The notes under the pieces are model-generated. The model did no database searches. It worked only from the letters and a program-made list of their open reading frames with translations, and had not been told where the DNA came from. Shown here piece by piece: positions 25,336 through 35,461 of a stretch of 64,000 bases of DNA. Position 1 is the first letter of the stretch. Every line of letters begins with the position of its first letter. The DNA lies in NCBI GenBank assembly GCA_964242415.1, contig CAXTAT010000003.1, positions 1 through 64,000 on the forward strand, in the 5' to 3' direction. The DNA comes from DASWOJ01 sp964242415 (lineage in GTDB: Bacteria; Pseudomonadota; Alphaproteobacteria; Acetobacterales; Acetobacteraceae). The position numbers and the translations under genes were made by a program.

Positions 25336-28071
25336 ATGCCAATCAAGCTGACCGATGCCCCGACCAAGCCGAGCGACGCCCCAACCATGCGGAGCGATGC
25401 CCCGACCAAGTGGAGCGAAGCCCCAACCAAGCGGAGCGAAGCCAAGGTGCGGTTCGGCCATATCGACGTGGTCAGCGAAACCGTCGTGCGCGGCTGGGCC
25501 ATCGACCTGACCCAGCGCGACCACCCGGCCGCCCTGCTGCTGCTGGTGGACGATCACCTGGTCGGCTCCTTCGTCTGCACCGAGCCACGGCCCGACCTCA
25601 ACGCCCTGGATCTGCCGGGCAACCGGCTCGGCTTCCAGTTCAGCACGCCGGAGGCGCTGGTCGATGGGCAGCCGCACCGGCTGAGCATCCGGTTCCGCAA
25701 CGGCGAGACGCTGACCTTCGGCGGGGAGGGGCAGGTCCGCAACGAGGCAGTGGTGACGTTCCACCCCACCACCGTGCACGGCATGGTCGATGGCATGTTC
25801 GGCGCCTCCATCCGCGGCTGGGCGTTCCGCGCCAGCCGGCGCGACCAGCACCGGGCCGGCGGCGTGACGCTGGAGGTGCGGACGAACGGCGTGCGGATCG
25901 GCCAGGTGAAGGCCGGGCTGATCCGCAGCGACGTGGCGGCGGTGCACGCGTGCGAGCCGCATTGCGGGTTCCTGTACACCGTGCCGCACCGCTTCCGCGA
26001 CGGCCGGCCCTTCGTGATCGAGTTCCGCGCCACGCCCGAGGGCACCCCCCTGGAGGGCAGCCCGTTCAGCGGCAGCGTGCTGGCGCGCGACAACGTCGAT
26101 CAGTTGTTCGACATGTATGCCCGCGTCGAGACGCTGTGCACCCAGCTCTATGCGCTCAAGGACCAGCTTCGTCAGATGACGACCGCCGACGAACACACCA
26201 TGGACACCTACAATTCCTGGGCGGAGGCGTATTTTCCCACCTTGCGCGCCCGCCTGTTCGCCGAGCGGCGCGGCCCCCGCTATGCCGGGCTGATCGGCGA
26301 CGTGCCGCCCAAGGTGTCGGTGATCTGCCCGGTGTACAAGCCCGGCTTGGCCGACTTCATCCAAGCCGTGGACAGCGTGCGGCGGCAGACCTGGGTCAAC
26401 TGGGAGCTGGTCATCGTCGATGACGGCAGCCGGTCGGCCCTGCTGACCCAGGCGGTCGAGGAGATGTGCGCCGCCGACCCCCGCATACGCGCCGTGCCGC
26501 ACCGCAAGAACCAGGGCATCAGCGCCGCGACCAACACGGGGATCGATGCCGCTACCGGGGACTGGGTGGCGCTGTTCGACCATGACGACCTGCTGGTCGA
26601 TACCGCGCTGGAGGTGATGCTGCTGGCCGCCGCCAACACCGGCGCCCGGGTGCTTTACTCCGACGAGGACAAGATCGACGGGTCCGGCAACCTGTCCGAG
26701 CCGCACCTCAAGACCGACTGGAACCCCCGCCTGCTGCTGACCAACAACTACGTTTGCCACCTGCTGATGATCGAGGCGGCGACGCTGCGCGCGGTGGGGC
26801 CGCTGCGGACCCAGTACGATGGCGCGCAGGACCACGACCTGGTGCTGCGCCTGTCGGAGGCCGTGCCGGCGGCGGCGATCCACCACGTACCGGAAATCCT
26901 GTATCACTGGCGCAAGACGCCCGGGTCCACCGCAGCCGCGCAGTCCGCCAAGTCCTATGCCGTGGACGCCGGCCGGCAGGCCGTGCGGGACCACCTGCAG
27001 CGCAAGGGCCTGCCGGCGACCGTGGAGGCGCCGTTCGGCTCCACCGTGTACGACATCCGCTGGGGCTTCCGCGCCGAACCGAAGGTGTCGATCCTGGTTC
27101 CCTTCAAGGACCAGGCCGAGATCACCCGGCGCTGCGTCGAGTGCATCCTGCGCGTCACCGCCTACCGCAACTTCGAGATCGTGCTGATCGACAACTGGTC
27201 CACCTCGCCCGGCACGGCGGCCTTGCTGGCGCAGGTGACCGAGGACCCGCGGGTGCGGGTGATGCGGATCGAGGAGAACTTCAACTTCTCCCGCATCAAC
27301 AACCGCGCCGCCGAGCAGTTGGAGACCGACTTCCTGCTGTTCCTCAACAACGATATCTTCGTGGAACAGGCGGACTGGCTGCGCCTGATGGTGAACGAGG
27401 CGCTGGCGGACCCGCACGTCGGCATCGTCGGCGTGAAGCTGCTGTATCCGAACGGCACCGTGCAGCACGCGGGCGTGGTGCTGGGGGTGGGTGGGATCGC
27501 GGACCATACCTTCCGGTACTACCCCGGGAATGCGGCGGGCTACTGCTTCCGGTCGGTTTGCGCCCAGGATATGTCGGCGGTGACGGCGGCGTGCATGCTG
27601 TGCCGGGCGGATGCGTTCCGCGCGGTGGGCGGCTTCGACGAGGCGAACCTGACGGTCGCGTTCAACGACGTGGACCTATGCCTGCGGATCGGCCGTGCCG
27701 GTTACCGCATCGTCATGACCCCCGCGGTGGTGGCCGAGCACCACGAGAGCCTGAGCCGCGGCAACGACCTGGCCGAGCACAACCTGCCGCGCTTCTACAG
27801 CGAGAACCAGTTTATGCTGGACCGCTGGCGTGCGCTGATCGCGTGCGATCCGTTCTACAACCCGCACTTCTCGCATGAGACCGGCATGTTCGAGAAGCTG
27901 TCCTCGGCGTCGCTGACCCTGGCGCGCGCCCCGTCGCTGCTGCAGGTGCCGCCGCCGCGGGCGGTGCTGCCGGATGGGGCGCGGTATCCGGAACCGGCGG
28001 CGGTGGAGGTCGAGCAGCGCCGGCCCGCCCGCCCGCGGATGGCGCGCAAGGGCATGGCCGCGGCGGATTGA
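25336..28071 (+). CDS. glycosyltransferase with two GT2 domains
   Basis: A 911-residue cytoplasmic protein. After a repeat-containing N-terminus come two beta-rich segments (~35-240), then GT2 domain one (~320-560: KVSVICPVYKPG, VIVDDGSRSA, LFDHDDLLVD, YSDEDKIDG) and GT2 domain two (~580-850: KVSILVPFKDQAEITRRCVE, LIDNWSTS, FLNNDIFVEQADWL, FNDVDLCLRIGRAGYRIV). Both retain acidic DxD-type sites. This layout is typical of O-antigen, rhamnan or other surface-polysaccharide chain builders. I start at ATG 25336, preceded by GAGGGTAC, rather than the upstream in-frame start at 25294. Confidence 0.9.
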   Translation: MPIKLTDAPTKPSDAPTMRSDAPTKWSEAPTKRSEAKVRFGHIDVVSETVVRGWAIDLTQRDHPAALLLLVDDHLVGSFVCTEPRPDLNALDLPGNRLGFQFSTPEALVDGQPHRLSIRFRNGETLTFGGEGQVRNEAVVTFHPTTVHGMVDGMFGASIRGWAFRASRRDQHRAGGVTLEVRTNGVRIGQVKAGLIRSDVAAVHACEPHCGFLYTVPHRFRDGRPFVIEFRATPEGTPLEGSPFSGSVLARDNVDQLFDMYARVETLCTQLYALKDQLRQMTTADEHTMDTYNSWAEAYFPTLRARLFAERRGPRYAGLIGDVPPKVSVICPVYKPGLADFIQAVDSVRRQTWVNWELVIVDDGSRSALLTQAVEEMCAADPRIRAVPHRKNQGISAATNTGIDAATGDWVALFDHDDLLVDTALEVMLLAAANTGARVLYSDEDKIDGSGNLSEPHLKTDWNPRLLLTNNYVCHLLMIEAATLRAVGPLRTQYDGAQDHDLVLRLSEAVPAAAIHHVPEILYHWRKTPGSTAAAQSAKSYAVDAGRQAVRDHLQRKGLPATVEAPFGSTVYDIRWGFRAEPKVSILVPFKDQAEITRRCVECILRVTAYRNFEIVLIDNWSTSPGTAALLAQVTEDPRVRVMRIEENFNFSRINNRAAEQLETDFLLFLNNDIFVEQADWLRLMVNEALADPHVGIVGVKLLYPNGTVQHAGVVLGVGGIADHTFRYYPGNAAGYCFRSVCAQDMSAVTAACMLCRADAFRAVGGFDEANLTVAFNDVDLCLRIGRAGYRIVMTPAVVAEHHESLSRGNDLAEHNLPRFYSENQFMLDRWRALIACDPFYNPHFSHETGMFEKLSSASLTLARAPSLLQVPPPRAVLPDGARYPEPAAVEVEQRRPARPRMARKGMAAAD
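25354..25437 (+). repeat. 21-bp tandem repeat, 4 units, coding
   Basis: Four in-frame 21-bp units plus a partial fifth, each encoding (D/E)APT(K/M)xS, at residues ~7-37 of the double-GT2 protein. Units differ mostly at third positions and at one variable residue (P, R, W, R). This looks like a site prone to copy-number change by slippage. Confidence 0.85.
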
Positions 28072-28146
28072 GCCGCGCCCGCCCGCGGCCGGGCGGGGCT
28101 GGTCTTGGGGTGGTCCAGGTGGCCATGGGCGGGGATGGCAGGGGTC

Positions 28147-28833
28147 ATGGTTCAGCGATCGGCGGTGGTGCAGGGCATGCTCGACCTGTTCGAGGCGCCA
28201 CGTTACCTGGAGGTCGGCGTGGACCAGGGCGAGACGTTCCACGCGCTGAATGCGGCGTTCAAGGTCGCGGTGGACCCGGCGTTCAAGTTCCTGCCCCCGC
28301 CCAACACCGACGCCGTGCAGTACTTCCCCATGACCAGCGACGAGTTCTTCGCCAGCCACCTGGCGCACTGCACGTTCGACGTGGCCTACCTCGACGGGCT
28401 GCACACCTTCGAGCAGACCCTGCGCGACCTGCTGAACGCCGCGCTGCGGCTCGGCCCGGATGGGGTGATCGTGATCGACGACGTGCTGCCTACGTCCTAT
28501 CACGCCGCCATGCCCTCGCTGGACCAGGCGTTCCAGGTGCGCGACCACTTGGCGCTGTCCAACCCGGCGCTGGTTGGCGACAACACCTGGATGGGCGACG
28601 TTTACAAGCTGGCGTTCTTCGTCCAGACGTTCTTGCAGCAGTTCTCCTACGCCACCGTGCAGGAGAACCACGGCCAGCTCGTGCTGTGGCGGTCGGCGCG
28701 TCCCGCGGCGGCCCTCCCGCACCGCAGCGTGCTGGAGGTGGCGACGCTGGACTTCGCGGCCACGGTGCTGCAACGGCAGGCGCTCCAGATCCGGCCGCTC
28801 GACGCCATCATGGACGATATCCGCAACGCCTGA
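28147..28833 (+). CDS. class I SAM-dependent methyltransferase-like protein
   Basis: A 228-residue protein of the group with the opening FEAPRYLEVGVDQGETFHAL, a degenerate SAM-binding motif I. VAYLDGLHTFEQTLRDLLNAALRL and GVIVIDDVLPTSY follow in the order seen in the methyltransferase family that modifies sugars or surface glycans. Within a glycosyltransferase cluster it may methylate a sugar residue. Start at ATG 28147 with GGCAGGGG upstream; a longer TTG-started frame (28105) is less likely. Confidence 0.75.
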   Translation: MVQRSAVVQGMLDLFEAPRYLEVGVDQGETFHALNAAFKVAVDPAFKFLPPPNTDAVQYFPMTSDEFFASHLAHCTFDVAYLDGLHTFEQTLRDLLNAALRLGPDGVIVIDDVLPTSYHAAMPSLDQAFQVRDHLALSNPALVGDNTWMGDVYKLAFFVQTFLQQFSYATVQENHGQLVLWRSARPAAALPHRSVLEVATLDFAATVLQRQALQIRPLDAIMDDIRNA

Positions 28834-28941
28834 TCGCGGTCCCAGCGGTTGGCGGGCCGTGGTTCCTTTCTTGGACCAGGTCGGACATAAAGGCTGGCGG
28901 CCTGGCTGCACTGCCGCCAGGCCGGGTCAGGGAGGTTTCGG

Positions 28942-30120
28942 GTGAACTACGTGTCCTGCGGCCTTTCGACACTGTATCGCGACGGCGGTTTCTACGACAC
29001 GCCGGAGGCGATGGCTGGGTTGCAGGTAACTGCCCAGGGCGCCGAAGCCGAGTGCTCGCTGGTCGGCGAGCTGTTCCCGCCATTCCACTATGTCCGCCCC
29101 TTGCCGACGCAGGTTTCGACCGATGATCCGGCCTTCCGGTCGCTGTTGGACAACCTGTATCAGACATATAACCGGGACTGCACCCGGGGTGCGGCGGCTG
29201 CAGTCGTCCGGCTCGCGCGGGGGTGCCTACATGGTAACGTGCTCTACCTCGCCTCGCAGGCAGGCGGACGTATCGTGTACGAAACCCACCGGCCCAATGA
29301 CCGTCCCTATGTGCCCAGCATCGACCCGGCCAACCCCGGCTATCCCCTGCAGTCGATGGCGGAGCCGGAGGTCCTCAACCTATTCCTTGGGTCCGCTGGG
29401 ACGTCGAACTACGGCCACTGGCTGGTCGATGACCTGCCCCGCGCCGCCGCCGTGGCGATGCTGCAAAACGAGGCCGCCGGGCGTCCCGTCCACATCTGGA
29501 TCTCCGATGCCGGCGAGAATATGAACCGTATTCGCAACGACTCGCTGCTGCTGTCGTGCCCCGGCCTGCAGATTGCGGTGCGTGTGATGCCGCTCGACCG
29601 CATCTTCGAGTTCGAGCAGCTCTACTACGTCACCCCGGTGAGCTACCACCCGCTCCTGAAGTCGCCGGACGCGCTGCGGCACGCGGCGCAGCCGTTCCAG
29701 GCGCCTGCTCCCGTCGGCAGCCGCCTGTTCGTCACTCGCCAGGAGGGCCGCGGCCGCGGGCTGGTCAACGCGGCGGCGGTCGAGCGGCGCCTTGTCGAGG
29801 CCGGGTTCGTCGCGGTCGATCCGGAGGCGCTGCCGTTTGCCGAGCAGGCGGCGGCGTTCGCCAACGCAAGCGTCGTGGTCGGCAGCATGGGGGCAGCCAT
29901 GACCAACACGGTTTTTGCGCCGCCGGGGGCGAAGCTGCTCTACTTGGCGCCGCAGGGGTGGGTAGAGCCATTCTACTGGGACCTGGCCGCCGTCCGCGGC
30001 CACGACTACAGCGTCTTGTTCGGCCCGGTTGCCGACGCCGGGCAGCCCGCCCACCTGAGCCGGTTCAGCATCGACCTCGCGCAGCTTGGCTGTGCGCTGA
30101 CGCAGCTTGACGGAGCGTAA
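28942..30120 (+). CDS. glycosyltransferase family 61 protein
   Basis: A 392-residue protein of the GT61 (DUF563) family, whose bacterial members act in capsule, exopolysaccharide or lipopolysaccharide assembly. Family marks are SNYGHWLVDDLPRAAAVAML (about residue 153), SRLFVTRQEGRGRGLVN with the following AAAVERRLVEAGF, and VVVGSMGAAMTNTVFAPPGA near the end. The GTG start follows a strong GGAGG site. It stands 108 bp after the methyltransferase gene. Confidence 0.88.
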   Translation: MNYVSCGLSTLYRDGGFYDTPEAMAGLQVTAQGAEAECSLVGELFPPFHYVRPLPTQVSTDDPAFRSLLDNLYQTYNRDCTRGAAAAVVRLARGCLHGNVLYLASQAGGRIVYETHRPNDRPYVPSIDPANPGYPLQSMAEPEVLNLFLGSAGTSNYGHWLVDDLPRAAAVAMLQNEAAGRPVHIWISDAGENMNRIRNDSLLLSCPGLQIAVRVMPLDRIFEFEQLYYVTPVSYHPLLKSPDALRHAAQPFQAPAPVGSRLFVTRQEGRGRGLVNAAAVERRLVEAGFVAVDPEALPFAEQAAAFANASVVVGSMGAAMTNTVFAPPGAKLLYLAPQGWVEPFYWDLAAVRGHDYSVLFGPVADAGQPAHLSRFSIDLAQLGCALTQLDGA

Positions 30121-30170
30121 GCATCCTCTGCCAATTGCCGAACGTCCTGACCGGCAACGCCGGCGCCGCC

Positions 30171-30204
30171 GTTGCGAGCCGCGCCGAAGCCGACTCGCGA
30201 TGAC
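30171..30204. repeat. palindromic repeat family B, shortened copy
   Basis: GTTGCGAG ... CTCGCGATGAC form the degenerate inverted ends of the element seen complete at 43512-43593 and 46706-46809. The interior is reduced to about 15 bp, so only a small hairpin remains. It sits in the 210-bp gap between the GT61 and methyltransferase genes, in which I see nothing else. Confidence 0.6.
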
Positions 30205-30330
30205 GGGTGCTGTCGATGATGCGCAGGTCAGAACCCCCGTCGGCGGATATCGATCATACTCGATCGACGGCTGCACGTCAGAGGCCGTGATCCATCAGGG
30301 CTTTGGTTAAAAGAGGGAGTCGCAACCCCA

Positions 30331-31020
30331 ATGGCGCAATTCCACTTCGTCGAGGACTACGAAAAGCTGGTCGACCAGCTTGTCGCGCAACACCCAATGG
30401 ACGAGGCGATGGCCTTGGCGGTGGGCGGCGGCTATGAACATTTTGGCGAGGTGGAACTCGACATTCTCTGCCATGCCGGTCTTGACCGGGGCATGACGGT
30501 GCTTGATCTCGGGTGTGGCAGCGGACGCCTGGCCCATGCCATCGGTAAGTCGCGCCTGCGGGTCGAGTTCACCGGGGTGGATGTGGTGCAGCGGCTGCTG
30601 GACTATGCGGCAACGAAAAGCCCGAAGCATTACCGCTTCATCAAGCACCACGAGCTGAGCGTGCCGGCCGCGGACGCAACAGTCGATATGCTGAGCGGGT
30701 TCAGCATCTTTACCCACCTACTGCACCAGGAAACCTACATTTATTTGCAGGATGCCTTCCGCGCGTTGAAGCCAGGCGGGGTCGTCGTGTTCTCATTCCT
30801 GGAATTTGCTGCGCCGAACCACTGGGTCGCGTTCCTCTCCACCGTGGAAAGCAGTAAGGCGAACGTCGTGCCGCACCTTAATACGTTCATCGAGCGAGGG
30901 GTCATCACGCTTTGGGCTGGCAAGCTCGGGTTCGAGGTCGTCGGCTTCATCGGCCCCGACATGCCGGCTGGCGACACCGGGCCACTTGGACAGACCACGG
31001 CAATCCTGCGCAAGCCCTGA
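30331..31020 (+). CDS. class I SAM-dependent methyltransferase
   Basis: A 229-residue methyltransferase with a complete SAM motif I (VLDLGCGSGRLAHAI, about residues 57-71), the acidic motif II end (FTGVDVVQRLLDYA) and the LKPGGVVVFSFLEF strand. It resembles the UbiE/Methyltransf_11-25 type enzymes of glycan clusters. The ATG is preceded by AAGAGGGAG. Codon choice is a little less GC-biased than in the neighbouring genes. The substrate is unknown; it closes the glycan locus. Confidence 0.85.
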   Translation: MAQFHFVEDYEKLVDQLVAQHPMDEAMALAVGGGYEHFGEVELDILCHAGLDRGMTVLDLGCGSGRLAHAIGKSRLRVEFTGVDVVQRLLDYAATKSPKHYRFIKHHELSVPAADATVDMLSGFSIFTHLLHQETYIYLQDAFRALKPGGVVVFSFLEFAAPNHWVAFLSTVESSKANVVPHLNTFIERGVITLWAGKLGFEVVGFIGPDMPAGDTGPLGQTTAILRKP

Positions 31021-31032
31021 ACGCCGCCGGGA

Positions 31033-32481
31033 TCACGGCCCGCAGGTCCCCGTCCCCGTCCCGGACAGCACGGGTGTCCCCGGCGGCAACGGCCGGACCG
31101 GCGCGTTGCGGGCCACCCACAGCGCGACATTGGCGACGCTCTGCGCCAGGTCCTCGCGGCCGACCACGTTCGGGTTGGGCTTCCGCGCATCGCCCGGCAC
31201 CAGCGTCCCGGCTGGACGCGCGCCCTGGCGCGGCACGACCTGCACGCGCGCGGCGCCGCCGGCGCCATCCCCCTCGACCGTGAGGGAGGCGGACAGGTAG
31301 CCCGAGCCAGGATCGATGATGTCTACGCCAGCGACGGCGCCGCGTTCGAGCCGGGCGGTGGCGACGGCCTGCGTGCCCCACGGCGCCGCGGGCGGGCTGA
31401 CCCGGACCGTGGCGCGGGTGTAGCCCGAGCCTCCCGCCGTCACCTCGGCGTCGCGCAGGGTGGAGTAGCTGTCGTAGTTCTCGACGATCCAGTAGTTCGG
31501 CAGCGCCTTATGATCGCTCAGGTAGGCCACCATAGACTGCGTGTCGGCGAGGAACTCGGTGCCAGAGGTATCGGGCGAGATGATCCAGAACACCCGCATG
31601 CCGCGCCCCGCCACCCCCTGTTCCGCCGTCCCCTGTTCCGCCGTCCCCTGTTTCGCCATCCAATGCATGAACTGCACCAGCCAGCGGCGATACTGCGGCG
31701 CCCGCGCGTTGTTGTGCAGGAAGTACGCCGGCGGCGCGTCGATGGCGACCCCGCCCATCGCGCTGGCCACATCGCGCAGCAACGCCCAGTGCGGATGGGT
31801 CCCCGGGTCATCGTCCACGTCGTAGTTGTCGTTGGGCGCGGTGATCGGCAGCAGCAGGCGGATGCCGAGCGTGCGGGCCGTGGCCGCCTGGGCCTGCCAT
31901 GCCGCGACCGTCTGCGGCGTGGCGCCGACGAAGTTGTCCACCGCATTGACCAGGGCGGCCCAGGGCGCCTGTCCCAGCCCGGTGAAAAAGGTGCGGAACT
32001 GCCCGTTGACGAAGTCCGGGTTGGACATGAACGTGTCGCCGAACTCGGCAACGCCGTTCCCGGTGCCGCGGAACGCGTCGTACACCGGCGCCAGCCGGCC
32101 CGTCTTCAAGGCCGGCGGCAGCGCGCTGAAGTGCATGTACAACCCGACCCGGCCGGTGGCGCGGATCTGGGCGGTCGCGGCCGGGTCACCCAGGCTGCTG
32201 AACCCAACCACGCCGCCGACATACACCGGCTTGTCCGCGGTTTGGCAGGGTGCCGCCCTCGCCGGACCAGGCAGCAGCACCAGGGCCGCTGCTGCCGCAA
32301 CGCCGCGGGCGATGCCCAGCCCGGCGCGGTCCTTAACGGACCCGCCGGGGTTCATGAACTCCGCCTTGCCCAGAATGGTGCAGCCCGTCGCCTCCGACGC
32401 CCGGCGCAGCCGGATCAGCAGCGTGTTGCCGATGGCCGCCACCAGCCCGTCCGCGTGCCGCCCGTTTGTGCTTTCATCCAT
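31033..32481 (-). CDS. chimeric gene: cysteine synthase N-terminus fused to an exported protein
   Basis: A 482-residue frame. Residues ~15-57 (AAIGNTLLIRLRRASEATGC, TILGKAEFMNPGGSVKDRAG) are unmistakably the start of cysteine synthase CysK, including the PLP lysine in SVKDRA and a P-to-L change in IGNTPL. At about residue 58 it switches to a hydrophobic signal-peptide core (RGVAAAAALVLLPGPARAAP). A ~400-residue exported protein of unknown function follows, with two GSGY-type beta repeats near the end (GGSGYTRATVRV, DPGSGYLSASLTV). The rest of cysK is missing. The exported part has no start codon of its own, so translation must begin in the cysK piece; Met43 (32355) would give an ordinary signal peptide. 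This could be a real fusion or an assembly join. Confidence 0.8.
   Translation of the reverse strand: MDESTNGRHADGLVAAIGNTLLIRLRRASEATGCTILGKAEFMNPGGSVKDRAGLGIARGVAAAAALVLLPGPARAAPCQTADKPVYVGGVVGFSSLGDPAATAQIRATGRVGLYMHFSALPPALKTGRLAPVYDAFRGTGNGVAEFGDTFMSNPDFVNGQFRTFFTGLGQAPWAALVNAVDNFVGATPQTVAAWQAQAATARTLGIRLLLPITAPNDNYDVDDDPGTHPHWALLRDVASAMGGVAIDAPPAYFLHNNARAPQYRRWLVQFMHWMAKQGTAEQGTAEQGVAGRGMRVFWIISPDTSGTEFLADTQSMVAYLSDHKALPNYWIVENYDSYSTLRDAEVTAGGSGYTRATVRVSPPAAPWGTQAVATARLERGAVAGVDIIDPGSGYLSASLTVEGDGAGGAARVQVVPRQGARPAGTLVPGDARKPNPNVVGREDLAQSVANVALWVARNAPVRPLPPGTPVLSGTGTGTCGP
31615..31659 (-). repeat. 15-bp tandem repeat, 3 units, coding
   Basis: Three 15-bp units (CCCCTGTTCCGCCGT on the plus strand, the third slightly diverged) encode the KQGTAEQGTAEQG stretch of the exported part of the chimeric gene. 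Confidence 0.85.
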
Positions 32482-32518
32482 GCTGGGGCACCCTCACCGC
32501 CTCCAGGAGGGTCTTAGC

Positions 32519-32929
32519 ATGGTCGAGAACGTGTCCCCAGCGCAGGTCTGGGAAAGCCTGCAATCCAACCCGCAGGCGCAGCTTGTGGACGTGCGCACCG
32601 ACGCGGAGTGGAACTTCGTCGGCCTGCCCGACCTGTCCGGCGCCGGCAAGCAGCCCGTGCTGATCCCATGGCAGGTGTATCCCTCCATGCAGGCCAACCC
32701 GGACTTCACCGGCCACCTGCAACAGGCCGGGATGACGCCCGACAGCCACATCTACTTCCTCTGCCGCAGCGGCGCCCGCAGCACGGCGGCGGCGCAGGCG
32801 GCGATCCGCGCCGGCTTCCCGCACGCCTACAACATCGCGGACGGCTTCGAGGGGCCACCCGACGCAGAGGGCCACCGCGGCACCGTGTCCGGCTGGAAGG
32901 CCGACGGCCTGCCCTGGCACCAGCGTTAG
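32519..32929 (+). CDS. rhodanese-like sulfurtransferase
   Basis: A 136-residue single-domain rhodanese, which carries sulfur as a cysteine persulfide. LVDVRTDAEWNFVGLPDL (about residues 22-39) is the first family motif, and the active-site loop is CRSGARS with C82. C-terminal GTVSGWKADGLPWHQR is common in a subgroup that replaces part of the last helix. The ATG at 32519 follows CAGGAGGG. It starts 37 bp from the cysteine-synthase-derived start of the divergent chimeric gene, so an intact cysK with a divergent rhodanese may have been the original arrangement. Its stop overlaps the convergent DUF2272 gene by 4 bp. Confidence 0.9.
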   Translation: MVENVSPAQVWESLQSNPQAQLVDVRTDAEWNFVGLPDLSGAGKQPVLIPWQVYPSMQANPDFTGHLQQAGMTPDSHIYFLCRSGARSTAAAQAAIRAGFPHAYNIADGFEGPPDAEGHRGTVSGWKADGLPWHQR

Positions 32930-33744
32930 CTCACCGCGTCGTACAACACATGCAGCACCACGAACCAGTCATAGCGTGAGTCGTACGGCCGCCCCCCAGG
33001 CCCGGCCAGCAGGCCCGTCGGCCCCGTGGGCACGTGCTTCACGGTCACGCTGCCGTCCACGTTGCCGCCGATCACCGTCACCTGGCCCGGCGCCGCCTCC
33101 GTCACCAGGTCGCAATGCCCGGGAAAGCCCGGTGACGGCAGGTCCTCGAACCGGATGTTCTGCGCGCTGCCGCGGCCCAGGCAGATCAGGTCGCCGGGCT
33201 GCGGCGCATAGCCGTCCGTGCGCTCGGCCTGCAACACGCTCTCCTCGCCGCGCACCGCGCCGTTGATGTAGGCGGCATGGGTGGGCGAGTAGGTGAACCG
33301 GTCCCCAGCCCCGGCCGAGCGCATCACATAGGAAATGAACGCCGCCGACCAGGCCGGAGCGTCCCCGGCATAGCGGGTGCCATACTCGCTGTACTTGCTG
33401 GTCCAGCCGTCCTCGGGGTTCCCCGCATTCTGCCCCAGCCACCAGTACTCGCCGACCCGCTGCCACAGCCCCGCCTGGTGGTCCGGCCGGGTGTCGCGCG
33501 GGCGGACCTGCTGCTCCGGCGGATCGTCGTTGACGTTCATGCCGAACGCCCGCCACTCCCGCTGCGCGATGGCGATGGTGTTCTCCCGGGTGAACGGCTC
33601 GAACGGGCGGCGGGCGAAGTCGGGCACATGCATGTCGATGCCGAGGCCGCCCGCCTGCGCGCCGGCCGTCGCCGGGCCACGGCCCTGCGGCTGAGCGGCG
33701 CAGGCGGACACCAGCAGCAACAGCAGCAGGGGGCGTATGTTCAC
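32926..33744 (-). CDS. DUF2272 lipoprotein
   Basis: A ~272-residue protein of the DUF2272 family, whose fold is distantly related to NlpC/P60-type peptidases; no enzymatic role is established. It starts with a short hydrophobic stretch ending in the lipobox LVSAC, so it should be a lipoprotein. The family core is DAPAWSAAFISYVMRSAGAG, then YSPTHAAYINGAVRG and PGDLICLGRG, with HCDLVTEA giving the second His. The GTG at 33744 is my preferred start, since the frame upstream to 33807 does not resemble a signal sequence, but the choice is uncertain. Confidence 0.75.
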   Translation of the reverse strand: MNIRPLLLLLLVSACAAQPQGRGPATAGAQAGGLGIDMHVPDFARRPFEPFTRENTIAIAQREWRAFGMNVNDDPPEQQVRPRDTRPDHQAGLWQRVGEYWWLGQNAGNPEDGWTSKYSEYGTRYAGDAPAWSAAFISYVMRSAGAGDRFTYSPTHAAYINGAVRGEESVLQAERTDGYAPQPGDLICLGRGSAQNIRFEDLPSPGFPGHCDLVTEAAPGQVTVIGGNVDGSVTVKHVPTGPTGLLAGPGGRPYDSRYDWFVVLHVLYDAVS

Positions 33745-33852
33745 CAACCAGCGATGACATGCTTCGCCGCACGGCTCAACGCCGCATGACGCGGCCGGCC
33801 ATGACAAAACAGCGAGTTAACGCCGAAATAACCCGCCTGTGGCTATTCCGGC

Positions 33853-34944
<1,092 letters not shown>

Positions 34945-34954
34945 GACTGAGGTC

Positions 34955-35461
34955 CTAGATCCTTTGGTGCAGCACGCAGACCAGGGTGAATAGCCGCCGC
35001 GCCGTCTCGTGGTCGATGTCGGCCTTGTTCACCAGCCGCTCCCGCAGCAGGGCCGCACCCTCGTTGTGCAGGCCGCGGCGGCCCATGTCGATCGCCTGGA
35101 TGCGCTGCTCGCGCCCCTCCTCGACGGCCAGCATGTGGCTGTCCACCAGCATCTGGTAGTCCTTGATCAGCCCGCGGAACGGGCTGAGCGACAGCACCAG
35201 CATGTTCAGCGGCGCATCGCCGGCGTTGCGCACGTCGAACACCAGCCGCCCCTCCTGCACCGACAGGTGCAGCACATACGGACCCGGCACCGCCGGACGC
35301 TCGGCGGTGCCGCACAGCGAAAAATGGTTCTCGGCCTCCAGGTCGGCAACGGCTTGGGCGCGGTCCGCCTCCAGGATCGGCGACAGCCGGGTCAGCGCCT
35401 CCCCGGCCAGCACCACCCGCACCAGGCCATGCGGCGCCTGCTTCAGGGCCGGCTCGTTCAC
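34955..35461 (-). CDS. UPF0262 family protein
   Basis: A 168-residue protein of a family restricted to alphaproteobacteria and of unknown function. Recognisable stretches are HFSLCGTAERPAVPGPYVLH, LSLSPFRGLIKDYQMLVDSH and IDMGRRGLHNEGAALLRERL. It begins with GTG at 35461, which overlaps the stop of the DUF983 gene (GTGA), so the two are translationally coupled. No catalytic motif or membrane segment is evident. Confidence 0.88.
   Translation of the reverse strand: MNEPALKQAPHGLVRVVLAGEALTRLSPILEADRAQAVADLEAENHFSLCGTAERPAVPGPYVLHLSVQEGRLVFDVRNAGDAPLNMLVLSLSPFRGLIKDYQMLVDSHMLAVEEGREQRIQAIDMGRRGLHNEGAALLRERLVNKADIDHETARRLFTLVCVLHQRI

Noticed and set aside
23407..27507. 1366-codon open frame on the minus strand
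   Set aside because: It lies entirely opposite the ChW, GT4 and GT2 genes, has a His/Arg/Gln/Gly-rich composition typical of antisense frames in high-GC DNA, and shows no domain.
30107..30310. 67-codon frame between the GT61 and methyltransferase genes
   Set aside because: It overlaps a decayed family B element, has no ribosome site and shows Arg-rich shadow composition.
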